The notes below the pieces were generated by a model, which saw only the letters and a program-made list of their open reading frames with translations, searched no databases and was not told where the DNA came from. A program made the position numbers and the translations under genes. A stretch of DNA of 37,771 bases from a bacterium. Its GTDB lineage: Bacteria > Patescibacteriota > Microgenomatia > JAMCZE01. The DNA lies in assembly GCA_021788195.1 (NCBI GenBank), contig JAJYKY010000003.1, forward strand, positions 1-37,771. The letters run 5' to 3'. This document shows, one piece after another, positions 6,499-14,658 of this stretch; position 1 is the stretch's first letter, and each line of letters starts with the position of its first letter.

Positions 6499-7375
6499 TC
6501 TCTTTCACCCCCTTTCGGAGAAATTGCCAGAGGATTTGGTAATGGGTCGTCAAAAGGTAGGCGGCGGTAGCGTAGAGCCAGCCGACGACAATATCAAAAA
6601 CATAGTGCTGGCCTAAATAGATGACGGAAAACCAGACGCCGAAAACGTAGGGCAGTAAGGCTAGCCCCCAGAATCTGACTTTGCGAAAGACAAACAAAAA
6701 AGTCAGCCAGGGATAAGCGGCATGAAGCGAAGGGACGGCGGCAACCAGATTGGCACCGAAAAAGCGGTAAACCGTCGGAAGTTGGATTGATTGGGGGAAA
6801 GGGCTAAAGACCCGGCCCATAATATCGGCTATCGGCGGCAGAATTCCTTTCTGAGCGGCCATCCAGGGCGGAGCGGCCGGAAAAAGAGCGTAGGTGATAA
6901 AGGCCATGTAAGAAAGGATTAAAAGCCCGAGGAAGTAAAGTTTGAAAGAGTCTTTTGCAAAAAGCCAGAAAATAAAACCGAGAACCATGGGAATAATAAA
7001 GTGGGAGACATAAAGAAAAGTGGTTAGATAGTCGTACCAGCGGACTGTGCCGGTAAAAAGCCAGTGCTGCAGGGTGACGGTCGGGACGGAACCGAAAAGA
7101 AATTTGTCAAATTTGATCATGGAAAAAAAGTGAGCCGAGCCGGTCAGTTTCGGGGCGAGATCGTGGAGGTACTCGTAGCCTAAAAGAACAACAATGGGGG
7201 AAATCCAGTCGCGGATAAATTCCCGAAACCGGCCTAAAAAGAGGGCTCCGACCATGGCGGCGGCAAAGAACTGATCCGGGGAAAACCACATCCGGTGCCA
7301 AAGCATAAAAAGGCTGACTAAAAGTAAGTAGGCTACTGAAACAATACAGATAATTTTGTAAGACGCGTTACTCAT
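6491..7375 (-). CDS. PAP2-superfamily membrane phosphatase/phosphotransferase
   Basis: A 294-residue protein with about six membrane helices. It carries the catalytic motifs of the Aur1/Ipt1-like PAP2 branch: FPAAPPWMA (165-173), VPSLHA (214-219, His218) and GQHYVFDIVVGW (255 onward, with His257 and Asp261). These correspond to motifs C2 and C3 of acid phosphatase-type lipid phosphatases. Family members remove phosphate from lipid phosphates or move head groups between lipids, with the active site on the outer membrane face. Its start overlaps the MacB-like permease by eight bases, so it is co-translated with an efflux system. The link may be envelope lipid or undecaprenyl phosphate metabolism, which is a guess. 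The C-terminus is Lys-rich. Confidence 0.85.
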   Translation of the reverse strand: MSNASYKIICIVSVAYLLLVSLFMLWHRMWFSPDQFFAAAMVGALFLGRFREFIRDWISPIVVLLGYEYLHDLAPKLTGSAHFFSMIKFDKFLFGSVPTVTLQHWLFTGTVRWYDYLTTFLYVSHFIIPMVLGFIFWLFAKDSFKLYFLGLLILSYMAFITYALFPAAPPWMAAQKGILPPIADIMGRVFSPFPQSIQLPTVYRFFGANLVAAVPSLHAAYPWLTFLFVFRKVRFWGLALLPYVFGVWFSVIYLGQHYVFDIVVGWLYATAAYLLTTHYQILWQFLRKGVKENG

Positions 7376-8591
7376 ACCTTAAGGCTTCAATAGGACTAAG
7401 TTGAGCGGCTTTGCGGGCAGGATACCAGCCGAAGACAATTCCGATGGCGGCCGAAACTCCGAAAGCAATGAGGATTGACGAGAGTGAGACCGTGAAAGGC
7501 AGGTTGATAATCCTGGTGACGGCAAACGACAGACTGGTACCCAAAATCATCCCCAAAGCGCCGCCGCCGAAGGTCAAAATAATCGCTTCAATTAAAAACT
7601 GGGTGATAATAAGAGAGTTGGTGGCCCCCAGGGCTTTGCGCAGGCCGATCTCCCGAGTCCGTTCAATAACCGTTACCAGCATGATGTTCATTATCCCAAT
7701 TCCGCCGACTAAAAGAGAGATGGCGGCGATGCCGGAAAGAAGGGCGGTAAAAGTTCCGGTTACCGAGGACACGGCGCCTAAAATGTCGGCCTGGGAGATG
7801 ATGGTAAAGTCAGCCTGCGACGGATCGGTCAGGTGGTGCCGGGAAAGTAAAAAGTAGCCCACTTCATTTTCGGCGGCCGTCATGTCGTTCTGGTTTTTGG
7901 CCTGAAGGGCGATGGAGGAAAGATAGTCGACGCCGAACAGTAATTTCTGAGCGGAGGTCAGGGGAACCATAACGACGTCGTCCTGATTGTTAAATCCGGA
8001 TCCGCCTTTGGAAACGGTAACGCCGATAATTCTAAAGGCAATTTTGTTGATCCGGACGTTCTGGCCGATTGGATCATTCCCGTCGCCGAATAAATTGGCG
8101 GCCGCGGTCGGGCCGATAACCGCGACCTTGTTTATGGAGTTTACGTCATCAGCAGAAATAAAGCGGCCGGAAGAAAGGGTGACGTTATGGACGTCCTGGT
8201 AGGCCGGGGTGACGCCGATAATCTGGGTGTTAGTATTAGTGCCGGCGGTCGAAACCTGGGCCCGGCGGGAAAATTCCGGCGAAACGTAGGCGACGGTCGT
8301 AATTTGCGGTGAGGCCTGGATAGCTTTGGCGTCCTCATAAGTTAAACTGGTGGAGCTTCCCAACCCGCCCCGGACTCCGTTTTGGCTTTGCGACCCCGGG
8401 ACAATGGTTAAAAGATTGGATCCTAAAGCCTGGATGGAAGACTGGACGGATAATTGGGAAGCTTCGCCCAGGGAAATAAGGGCGATCACGGCGCCGATCC
8501 CAATCACAATTCCCAAAGCGGCCAAAAATGTCCGCATTTTGTTTAAAGATAAGGCTTCAACGGCTGACGATAAAAGTTCGGTTATTTCCAT
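7368..8591 (-). CDS. MacB-like ABC transporter permease (FtsX family)
   Basis: A 407-residue permease. It begins with a short amphipathic helix and the first membrane helix (LNKMRTFLAALGIVIGIGAVIAL), followed by a large extracytoplasmic MacB_PCD domain (about 50-265). Three C-terminal helices belong to the FtsX domain and include the hallmark VGGIGIMNIMLVTVIERTRE and EIGLRKALGA. It ends PARKAAQLSPIEALRYE, the usual ending of MacB-type permeases. It works as a dimer with the adjacent ATPase to drive mechanotransmission through the adaptor. It overlaps the ATPase by 10 bases upstream and the PAP2 gene by eight bases downstream. Exported substrate is unknown; candidates are peptides, lipids or toxic compounds. 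Confidence 0.93.
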   Translation of the reverse strand: MEITELLSSAVEALSLNKMRTFLAALGIVIGIGAVIALISLGEASQLSVQSSIQALGSNLLTIVPGSQSQNGVRGGLGSSTSLTYEDAKAIQASPQITTVAYVSPEFSRRAQVSTAGTNTNTQIIGVTPAYQDVHNVTLSSGRFISADDVNSINKVAVIGPTAAANLFGDGNDPIGQNVRINKIAFRIIGVTVSKGGSGFNNQDDVVMVPLTSAQKLLFGVDYLSSIALQAKNQNDMTAAENEVGYFLLSRHHLTDPSQADFTIISQADILGAVSSVTGTFTALLSGIAAISLLVGGIGIMNIMLVTVIERTREIGLRKALGATNSLIITQFLIEAIILTFGGGALGMILGTSLSFAVTRIINLPFTVSLSSILIAFGVSAAIGIVFGWYPARKAAQLSPIEALRYE

Positions 8592-9283
8592 AATTTGTGT
8601 CCGTCCGGTTTATCGCTTATTATCCGGCCGTCTTTTAGGGTAATAATTCGCTCGGCATAAGCGGCAATGTCCGGTTCATGAGTAATCATGATAATAGTGT
8701 GGCCTTTTTTATGTAACTCTTCGAAAATCTTCATAATTTCTTCGGCCTGGACGGTCGAAATATTTCCCGTCGGTTCATCGGCTAAAATAATGGCCGGGTC
8801 CATAACCAAAGCCCGGGCGATTGCTACCCGCTGCATCTGGCCGCCGGAGAGCTGACTGGCGGTGTGGTCCAGCCGGTCGCCTAAACCTACCATTTGCAGA
8901 AATTTTGTGGCCCGGGCCACCCGCTCTTCTTTGGGAATCCCGGCATAGGTCATCGGCAGCATGACGTTTTTTAACGCGGACGTTCGGGGCAGAAGGTTAA
9001 AAGCCTGAAAGACAAAGCCGATTTTTTTGTTGCGGAGCTGCGCTAAATTGTCTTCCGACAGGTGACCGACAGTCACGCCGTCAACGCTGTAACTACCGGA
9101 TGTTGGTTTGTCCAGAGCGCCGATAATATGCATTAAGGTGGATTTACCGGAGCCGGATGGTCCCATAATGGCGACAAATTCTCCTTTTTTAATGGAGAAG
9201 GAAACGTCGGCTAAAGCCTGGGTCTTAACGGCCCCGCTTTCGTAGATTTTGGAAAGATGGGAGGCTTCAATAATTGCTGTCAT
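8582..9283 (-). CDS. MacB/LolD-type ABC transporter ATPase
   Basis: A 233-residue ATPase. The frame is open further upstream to 9406, but homology begins at [14 protein letters not shown], so the ATG at 9283 is chosen; it lies 13 bases after the adaptor's stop. It contains Walker A (GPSGSGKST), the Q-loop ([11 protein letters not shown]), the signature LSGGQMQR, Walker B (IILADEPT) and the H-loop His (MITHEPD). After Walker B the chain reads TGNIST rather than the usual TGNLDS, so the conserved D-loop Asp is replaced by Ser. All other catalytic residues are in place, so activity is expected. The protein energises the MacB-like permease encoded just downstream, with which it overlaps. Confidence 0.93.
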   Translation of the reverse strand: MTAIIEASHLSKIYESGAVKTQALADVSFSIKKGEFVAIMGPSGSGKSTLMHIIGALDKPTSGSYSVDGVTVGHLSEDNLAQLRNKKIGFVFQAFNLLPRTSALKNVMLPMTYAGIPKEERVARATKFLQMVGLGDRLDHTASQLSGGQMQRVAIARALVMDPAIILADEPTGNISTVQAEEIMKIFEELHKKGHTIIMITHEPDIAAYAERIITLKDGRIISDKPDGHKLWK

Positions 9284-9296
9284 GGGAAAAGATGAA

Positions 9297-10553
9297 CTAT
9301 CCCCCTCGACCCCCGCGGAAAACCGCTCCGCCGCCCCCGCCACCGAACCTAAAGCCGCCGCCGAAGGGAGAGGTGCCCGTTGTTCCGGAGGCCGGGGTGG
9401 TTGCACCGATAACGACGGTTTGTCCTTCCGTCAGCCCGGAGATAATTTCCGTCTGAGTGTCGGAAGTCAGGCCGGTTTGGACAGGAACAGAAGTAATCGT
9501 GTTGCCGCTTTTTACCTGGACGGTTGTCTGCCCGCCCCGGGTCAAAACCGCAGCTGATGGGACCGAAAGAACGTTGTCTTTTGTCTGGGTAATAATTTCG
9601 GCGTTAACCGACATATTGGGCAGAACGCCCTCCGGCGAGGTGTCAAACTGAATTGTCACCGGGTAATTAGTCACCCCGGAGGTAACCACGCCGCTGCGGT
9701 TAATCCCGACGACGGTACCGGTAAAAGTCTTACCAGGCTGGGCATCCAAAGTCAGAGTAGCCTTCTGGCCTTCTTTGACTTTAGTGACATCCATTTCCGA
9801 AAGACTGAAAGTGGCTGTAGGTAAATTGTTAGTCACAATATTGCCGAGAGTTTGTGCCTGGGGAACATTGCTGCTGGAGACGGCGCTGGAAATAGCCATA
9901 CCCGGAGTTAAAACCAGATCCGAGACGGTTCCGGAAATCGGGGCGGTAATAATCGGCGAATCGGCCTGGTAGGAAAGCCAGGTAGAATTGACGGCGGCCT
10001 GGGCTTGGGCAATAACGTTGCTCTGGTCTTTGTAGTCAGCTTCGGCGGCCAACCAGGAATCGTTTTCTTCGATGTAAACCGGGTCGGAAGCGGGGAGATT
10101 GTGCAGGACCGCATCGTTCATGAATTTCTGATTGGTGGTAAAGAGAGTGTTTTGCAAAGTCCAAAGCTGGGTGTTGGCGTTAGTTAAGGAATTTTGGGCG
10201 GACAAATAGGAAGACCAGGCCGCGGCGGCCCGCTGAGCGCCGGTTTGGTCCAGGTTAATTTCCAAAATATTCTGTCCGGCGGAAACAGGATCGCCATTTT
10301 TGACAAAAACATTTTTAATCTGGCCGGAGGCCTGAGTGGTAATCGGCAGGCGGTTTGCAGAAGCCACCTGACCGGATTCGGAAACAGAAGAAACAATCGT
10401 GCCGCGTGTTACCGTGGCCGTCTGGTATTGGGTGGGGGATCCCTTAGGGCCGAAAAACCGGGCATAGGATAGATAACCGACGGCAAGAATCACGGCAATT
10501 AGGGCCAATTTGGCCCGGCGGGATCGTCTTTTAAACCAGGTGACAAAACTCAT
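9297..10553 (-). CDS. MacA/HlyD-family efflux periplasmic-type adaptor
   Basis: A 418-residue adaptor. Order: basic N-terminus with one membrane helix (about 14-34), a first half-barrel/lipoyl strand set (YQTATVTRGTIVSSVSESG, then GQIKNVFVKNGDPVSAGQNIL), a coiled helical hairpin (about 105-190), a second lipoyl half (SPIITAPISGTVSDLVLTPG), then beta-barrel and membrane-proximal domains (about 230-375). It closes with an extremely Gly-rich tail (about 390-418). In Gram-negatives this protein bridges MacB to an outer-membrane channel. A CPR cell has no classical outer membrane or TolC, so it probably handles substrate in the wall zone. It is the first gene of the efflux operon, 64 bases after the histidine kinase gene, with a TATAAT at 10580-10585. 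Confidence 0.92.
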   Translation of the reverse strand: MSFVTWFKRRSRRAKLALIAVILAVGYLSYARFFGPKGSPTQYQTATVTRGTIVSSVSESGQVASANRLPITTQASGQIKNVFVKNGDPVSAGQNILEINLDQTGAQRAAAAWSSYLSAQNSLTNANTQLWTLQNTLFTTNQKFMNDAVLHNLPASDPVYIEENDSWLAAEADYKDQSNVIAQAQAAVNSTWLSYQADSPIITAPISGTVSDLVLTPGMAISSAVSSSNVPQAQTLGNIVTNNLPTATFSLSEMDVTKVKEGQKATLTLDAQPGKTFTGTVVGINRSGVVTSGVTNYPVTIQFDTSPEGVLPNMSVNAEIITQTKDNVLSVPSAAVLTRGGQTTVQVKSGNTITSVPVQTGLTSDTQTEIISGLTEGQTVVIGATTPASGTTGTSPFGGGFRFGGGGGGAVFRGGRGG

Positions 10554-10579
10554 ATATTTATATATACCAGGCGAGTGTA

Positions 10580-10585
10580 ATTATA
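10580..10585 (-). promoter_or_regulatory. candidate -10 box of the efflux operon, next to an inverted repeat
   Basis: TATAAT on the minus strand lies 26 bases before the adaptor ATG. Its -35 zone is covered by a 9-bp inverted repeat, AAATTCTGC (10593-10601) and GCAGAATTT (10611-10619), which starts at the histidine kinase stop codon. No T-tract follows, so it looks more like an operator or RNA stem than a terminator. Confidence 0.42.
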
Positions 10586-10617
10586 TAGGCTGAAATTCTG
10601 CTGAAAAGAGGCAGAAT

Positions 10618-11631
10618 TTACTCCGGTTGGCTTTGCGGAAGCTCAACGGTAAAGATCGTACCGGCGCCCGGTCGGCTGTTGACGCCGATTGTCCCGTGAT
10701 GTAAATCGACGATTTTTTTGGCAATGGACAGCCCCAGCCCGAAACCCCCGGTCCCCGATTTAGCCCGGGCAGTGTCGGAACGGTAAAACCGGTCAAAAAT
10801 ATGGGGGAGGTCTTTGGGATCAATCCCCGGTCCCTGGTCGGCAATCTTCAAAATTATCCGGCCGTCGGTTTTTTGACAGTCGAGAGTGATTTGGCTTTTA
10901 GCCGGGCTGTACTTGACAGCGTTATCCAGAAGTGTCGTTGTCAGGTTAATCAGGGCGTACCGGTCGCCGGCCAGTTTAAAGTTTTCCGCGTTGTTTTCAA
11001 TCCGGATTTGTTTTTGCCGGGCCAGGGGTTCGATTTGCCGGACGGCTTCGTCGGCAATTTCGAGCAAAGTCAAGGAGGTGAATTTTATCGGCTGGGGTTT
11101 CTGGTACTGCGTCAACTTGAGAAGACCTTCGGAGAGCAGCTGTAATTTATTGACCTCTCCGAGACTGTCATTAATCAGTTTCCGGCTGTCACTAAGAGTC
11201 GGATGTTTATCCCGCAGATGAACTTCCAGGGCGCTTTTAAGGGAGGTTAAGGGGGTGCGCAGTTCGTGGGAAGCGTCGCTGATAAACCGGTTTTGCTCTT
11301 CCATCATTTCGGCAATCGGCTGCAAAGTCCGGCCGGCCAGAAAAAAACCGACGCCGCCGGAAAGGACCAGAATTCCACCGTTAATGACGATTAAAAATAA
11401 AGCCAGCCGGTATTCGGTTTCGGCCACCAGTTCCGGGTCAATGATGGTCGGCGGAGGAAGAGTGGGGTCGGCGTCGCGCAGACGTCTTTCAATGCGAAAC
11501 CTTTGGGAGAGGACAAATCTTTCCAGTTCCGATGTCTGAACTTCATAAATAACCACGCTGAAGGCGGCGCTTATCAGCATAATAAGTAATAAGTACCAGG
11601 CAGTCAGCTTCAGCCGGGCGGAGTTAAACAT
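10618..11631 (-). CDS. sensor histidine kinase
   Basis: A 337-residue kinase from the ATG at 11631, chosen because the protein then starts MFNSARLKLTAWYLLL with the first membrane helix in the usual place. Two helices (about 8-30 and 76-100) flank a short extracytoplasmic loop of about 45 residues. Then come the H-box SDASHELRTPLTSL, the N-box LLDNAVKYSP, G1 DQGPGID, the F-box IFDRFYRSD and G2 GFGLGLSIAKK. This is the EnvZ/PhoR-like HisKA class. It senses an unknown signal and phosphorylates the OmpR-type regulator encoded directly upstream (8-base overlap). Next to it lies the efflux operon, a likely target. Confidence 0.93.
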   Translation of the reverse strand: MFNSARLKLTAWYLLLIMLISAAFSVVIYEVQTSELERFVLSQRFRIERRLRDADPTLPPPTIIDPELVAETEYRLALFLIVINGGILVLSGGVGFFLAGRTLQPIAEMMEEQNRFISDASHELRTPLTSLKSALEVHLRDKHPTLSDSRKLINDSLGEVNKLQLLSEGLLKLTQYQKPQPIKFTSLTLLEIADEAVRQIEPLARQKQIRIENNAENFKLAGDRYALINLTTTLLDNAVKYSPAKSQITLDCQKTDGRIILKIADQGPGIDPKDLPHIFDRFYRSDTARAKSGTGGFGLGLSIAKKIVDLHHGTIGVNSRPGAGTIFTVELPQSQPE

Positions 11632-12310
11632 GAGTGTTTTCGCCGATTTTATAGCCGAAACCCCGGACGGTGGCAATCAGCGATTTCTGGTTCGGGAAAG
11701 GCAGGTCAATTTTTTGGCGGAGATTGCGGATATAAACCTCAACAGTATTCGGAAGGATGTCGGCATCATAGTTCCAGACGTGGCCAATAATCTGCTCTTT
11801 AGTGAGAATCTTCCCGGCGTGGCGCATCAGGTATTCAAGAAGGGAAAATTCTTTGCTGGACAGATTAATGTTTTGCCGGGCGCGTTCGACCTGGTAAGTT
11901 TTGGTGTCTAAAGTCAGATCGTTAACTGTCAGGACAGAATCAATCGCGGTTTTCGGCCGGCGGGAAAGGGCCCGGATCCGGGCCAGAAATTCTTCAAAAG
12001 AGAACGGTTTGGTCAGGTAATCGTCGGCTCCCGAATCCAGTCCTTGGACTTTGTCCGACGTTTGTCCCCGGGCAGTCAGAATTAGAATCGGCGTGTGGAT
12101 ACCTTTTTTCCGCAGTTCCCGGCAGATCGACAGCCCGTCCATTCCCGGCAGCATCAGGTCTAAAATTAAAAGGTCGTAATCTTCGGTGGAAGCTAAGTCA
12201 AAGCCGGCATCACCGGAATAAGCCACATCGACGGCGTAACGCTCCTGTTCCAGGCCTTTTTTGATGGAGTTGGCGATTAGGTGCTCATCTTCGACGACCA
12301 GAATTCTCAT
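11624..12310 (-). CDS. OmpR/PhoB-family response regulator
   Basis: A 228-residue regulator starting at MRILVVEDEH. The receiver domain carries the acidic pair (E7/D8), the phospho-acceptor Asp51 (LLILDLMLPGMDG), the switch Thr (LILTARG) and the conserved Lys (LTKPF). A winged-helix DNA-binding domain follows (about 130-225) with SSKEFSLLEYLM, VEVYIRNLRQKI and the C-terminal VRGFGYKI. Upstream is TATAAT at 12323-12328 on this strand with 12 bases to the ATG and no SD, and a perfect 13-base palindrome in the -35 zone (12338-12350) that could be its own operator. The kinase gene overlaps its 3' end, so the two form one operon. Confidence 0.95.
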   Translation of the reverse strand: MRILVVEDEHLIANSIKKGLEQERYAVDVAYSGDAGFDLASTEDYDLLILDLMLPGMDGLSICRELRKKGIHTPILILTARGQTSDKVQGLDSGADDYLTKPFSFEEFLARIRALSRRPKTAIDSVLTVNDLTLDTKTYQVERARQNINLSSKEFSLLEYLMRHAGKILTKEQIIGHVWNYDADILPNTVEVYIRNLRQKIDLPFPNQKSLIATVRGFGYKIGENTHV

Positions 12311-12322
12311 ATCTTGTTGCCA

Positions 12323-12350
12323 ATTATACCCCAATATAGGGAAGTTCCCT
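12323..12350 (-). promoter_or_regulatory. promoter with 13-bp palindrome upstream of the two-component operon
   Basis: The -10 TATAAT (12323-12328, minus strand) ends 12 bases before the ATG. Where the -35 should be there is no good hexamer but a perfect palindrome, AGGGAAGTTCCCT (12338-12350). A weak -35 overlaid by a palindrome is typical of an activated or autoregulated promoter. Confidence 0.5.
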
Positions 12351-12420
12351 GAAAGTAAGCTGAAAAAGCGGCTGGCCGATTTGATACCGGTCTCACAAGA
12401 TTTTTCCGCATTCTTCCCCA

Positions 12421-12426
12421 TAGAAT
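12421..12426 (+). promoter_or_regulatory. -10 box of a leaderless promoter
   Basis: TAGAAT ends six bases before the ATG at 12433. The -35 is weak and there is no SD. Confidence 0.4.
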
Positions 12427-12432
12427 AGGAAA

Positions 12433-12750
12433 ATGGCCGGCATAATTTTACTGTTGTTGATAATTCTCTGGATCTTAGGCTATCTTTCCGTTCCCGGCTT
12501 AACCGTGCCCCGGTTTCCTCTGTTTTATCTTGGCGTTCATCCGGTGACTTTGTGGGATATTCTGGTCTTTATTTTAATTCTCTGGATTGCCGGTATTGCT
12601 CCCAGCCCGTTTCGGGAAATTTTTTGGGCGGCGGTCGTCTTGTGGCTTCTGACTGTTGTGGGGATTTTGGTGATCACCGGGTTCCAGACACTTTTGGTAT
12701 TGGCAGTAATCATCGGGGTGGCAATGTCGCTTCTTCACGGCAGTTTGTGA
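12433..12750 (+). CDS. small multi-helix membrane protein, unknown
   Basis: A 105-residue, almost entirely hydrophobic protein with three or four membrane helices (about 3-18, 37-54, 62-80 and 84-102) and very few charges. A proline-rich turn (VPGLTVPRFPLF) separates the first two helices. I do not recognise a family. It is divergent from the two-component operon, with which it shares a 120-base control region, and is followed 12 bases after its stop by another small gene. It may belong to the stress or envelope response controlled by that system, but only position suggests this. Confidence 0.68.
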   Translation: MAGIILLLLIILWILGYLSVPGLTVPRFPLFYLGVHPVTLWDILVFILILWIAGIAPSPFREIFWAAVVLWLLTVVGILVITGFQTLLVLAVIIGVAMSLLHGSL

Positions 12751-12756
12751 TATACT
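12748..12756 (+). promoter_or_regulatory. extended -10 box of a leaderless promoter
   Basis: TG-A-TATACT, an extended -10, ends six bases before the ATG at 12763. It overlaps the stop codon of the preceding gene. Confidence 0.48.
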
Positions 12757-12762
12757 CCGCCC

Positions 12763-12969
12763 ATGGCAAAAAACGAAAGAGAAATATTTATAGCGCCTTG
12801 TCCGGACAAAGACGGGCGGGTGTTTACTCTCGACCTTGATACCAAGGAAGGCATTTGTCTTTGCCCGGCCAATCCGGCCGGCTGTCTAGTTGACGGCCGA
12901 AACCACCTGTTAGAACCCCAAACTCTCTTGGGCCCGGTGGCTACCTCTGCAGACGGCGCAACCGCCTAA
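12763..12969 (+). CDS. small Cys-containing hypothetical protein
   Basis: A 68-residue soluble protein with no recognised family. Its first half has an antiparallel beta character (REIFIAPCPDKDGRVFTLDLDTKEGICLCPAN) with four Cys: one in APCP, a CxC in ICLCP and one in AGCL. Four closely spaced Cys suggest a small zinc-binding or disulfide-stabilised fold. There is no signal peptide. The start at 12763 is supported by an extended -10 box that puts the transcript start on the ATG. The gene is short, so protein-level reality is likely but not certain. It is followed by a 303-base gene-free stretch that begins with a structured element. Confidence 0.6.
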   Translation: MAKNEREIFIAPCPDKDGRVFTLDLDTKEGICLCPANPAGCLVDGRNHLLEPQTLLGPVATSADGATA

Positions 12970-12985
12970 TCACTTTAACCATATT

Positions 12986-13057
12986 GATCTCTTTTGTCCG
13001 ACCCGGAGAAACCCGGGACGGTTCTAACCCAATCGGGGTGCGTTAAGAGATCTTTTT
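12986..13057 (+). ncRNA. candidate multi-stem structured RNA or complex terminator
   Basis: An 8-bp closing stem, GATCTCTT (12986-12993) with AAGAGATC (13045-13052), encloses two inner hairpins. One is CCG-A-CCCGG with CCGGG-A-CGG (about 12998-13022), the other CCC/GGG around AATC (about 13028-13037). Five T follow the closing stem. The three-way-junction shape is unusual for a simple terminator, and I could not match it to any riboswitch class. The rest of the gap to 13272 holds only the promoter at 13217-13244 and no other gene that I can support. Confidence 0.42.
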
Positions 13058-13216
13058 GCCAAAAGCCTTCGTCCGTAATTCCGTCCGGCCCGGATAAATC
13101 CCCAGAGAGTAGCCCAGAAGCCCCAAGCCACTGATTCTTAGGTTTTCTGCCATCATTCGCTTAGAGAAATAATTTTAAAGAGACGGTATGGGATTTGTAA
13201 GGGGAACCTTTTCGGC

Positions 13217-13244
13217 TTGCATGCGGGGAAGGCGGCTTTATAAT
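13217..13244 (+). promoter_or_regulatory. promoter of the histidine kinase/receiver operon
   Basis: TTGCAT (13217-13222), a 16-base spacer and a perfect TATAAT (13239-13244). The ATG lies 28 bases further on, so a leader of about 20 bases is expected; it has no SD. Confidence 0.55.
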
Positions 13245-13272
13245 CGTTAGTATTCGCAACAATAATAAATAT

Positions 13273-14658
13273 ATGCCCACGATGAAATTTCCCTGGCAGC
13301 GGATTTATGGTTACGGTTTTGCAGTTTTAGTCAGCCTGATGGTTTTAGTTGTCAAGTACCTTTTAGGTCTGACCTTTGAAGCTCCCTATTTGCTGCTTTT
13401 TGTGGCCGTCGTTATCAGCGCGCTTTACGGTGGTTTGGGGCCGAGTTTACTGGCTACCTTTTTGACGGCAGCCTTGGTCAACATTTATTTTATTTTCCCT
13501 ACCGGTGAACTGATAGTAGACCGGAAGGTGGACATTCAACTGGTGACCTACATCGCCCAGGGGCTTCTGGTCAGTCTGATTGTGGAGTGGCACAGACGGT
13601 CGGACAGAAAAAACCGGCTGGCGGAAAAACAATTGTCGTATCTCGGAGCCATCGTCGAGTCCGCCGAAGAGGCAATCTTCAGCAAAGACCTTAACGGAAT
13701 CGTCACCAGTTGGAACAAGGGAGCAGAACACCTCTATGGTTTTAAAGCAATGGAAATTGTTGGAAAATGTATTAAGGTAACGGTACCGGAGGAAAAAATT
13801 GCCGAGTGGGAGGCGATGATGGCCTGTCTGCGACGGGGGCAAAGAACGGATACTCTTGAAACCATCCGGCGCAAGAAAAACGGCGATCTTATTAATGTTT
13901 CGCTGACGGTTTCTCTGATCAAAAATTCCCAAGGGAAAACCTTAGGCATATCCAGCATTGCCCGGAACATCACCCGGCGGGTGGAACTGGAAAAAAGGCG
14001 GGACGAGTTTCTCGGTCTGGCCAGCCACGAACTGAAAACTCCGATTACGACGATCAAAGCTTACAACCAGGCTTTGCAGAATTTTCCGGAGGTCAGAAAC
14101 AGCCAGGCGGCCCTGATTTTAAAAAAGGCAGAAGGCCAGATTGACCGGCTGACACGGCTGATTACCGAACTCTTAAATGTCTCCCGGATCGAAGAAGGCA
14201 AGTTGGAACTGGTCCCGTCGAAGTTTGATTTCGACAATCTGGTCCGGACGACAGTGGAGGATATTCAGGTTACTACGGCTCAACATAAGATTGTTCTTAG
14301 CGGTCGGACAGGGGAAACCTTGCTGGCCGACAGGGAAAGAATCCAGGAAGTTCTGGTTAACCTCCTGACTAACGCGATAAAGTATTCGCCTTACGGCAAA
14401 AATGTCCGGGTTAACCTTTCGGCTGCTGACCACCACGTGCAGGTAAATATCCGGGATTACGGGATTGGAATTTCGCAGGGTGACCAGAAAAAAGTTTTTG
14501 AGAAATATTACCGCGCGCAAAGCAACAACAATCCTTATCCCGGGTTGGGAATAGGCCTGTATTTAGCCAGGGATATAATTAACCGACACGGCGGAAAAAT
14601 CGGAGTGAAAAGCCGGAAAGGCCTGGGGTCAAATTTTTATTTTAGTTTGCCGATTTGA
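13273..14658 (+). CDS. DUF4118-PAS hybrid sensor histidine kinase
   Basis: A 461-residue kinase. The N-terminus (about 11-105) has four membrane helices in the KdpD-like DUF4118 arrangement (YLLLFVAVVISALYGGLGP, then FPTGEL). A PAS domain follows (about 121-240: IVESAEEAIFSKDLNGIVTSWN, GFKAMEIVGK, RRKKNGDLINVSLTVS). HisKA has the H-box GLASHELKTPITT (His252), and the ATPase domain has NLLTNAIKYSP, RDYGIGIS and LGIGLYLARDI. Such kinases usually sense something inside the cell, such as redox or a ligand through PAS. The stop overlaps the TTG start of a receiver gene, so the two are coupled. The promoter lies at 13217-13244. Confidence 0.93.
   Translation: MPTMKFPWQRIYGYGFAVLVSLMVLVVKYLLGLTFEAPYLLLFVAVVISALYGGLGPSLLATFLTAALVNIYFIFPTGELIVDRKVDIQLVTYIAQGLLVSLIVEWHRRSDRKNRLAEKQLSYLGAIVESAEEAIFSKDLNGIVTSWNKGAEHLYGFKAMEIVGKCIKVTVPEEKIAEWEAMMACLRRGQRTDTLETIRRKKNGDLINVSLTVSLIKNSQGKTLGISSIARNITRRVELEKRRDEFLGLASHELKTPITTIKAYNQALQNFPEVRNSQAALILKKAEGQIDRLTRLITELLNVSRIEEGKLELVPSKFDFDNLVRTTVEDIQVTTAQHKIVLSGRTGETLLADRERIQEVLVNLLTNAIKYSPYGKNVRVNLSAADHHVQVNIRDYGIGISQGDQKKVFEKYYRAQSNNNPYPGLGIGLYLARDIINRHGGKIGVKSRKGLGSNFYFSLPI

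Noticed and set aside
9284-9406. N-terminal extension of the efflux ATPase frame up to 9406
   Set aside because: The added 41 residues are the Gly-rich tail of the adaptor read in another frame; family homology begins at 9283.
12986-13057. Match to a known riboswitch (guanidine, ZTP, THF, c-di-GMP, fluoride) or SRP RNA
   Set aside because: None of the conserved core sequences of those classes could be found, so only an unnamed structured element is reported.
13189-13251. 20-codon frame with AAAGAGA upstream in the gap before the histidine kinase
   Set aside because: It runs through the -35 and -10 boxes of the kinase promoter, and the SD match is poor.
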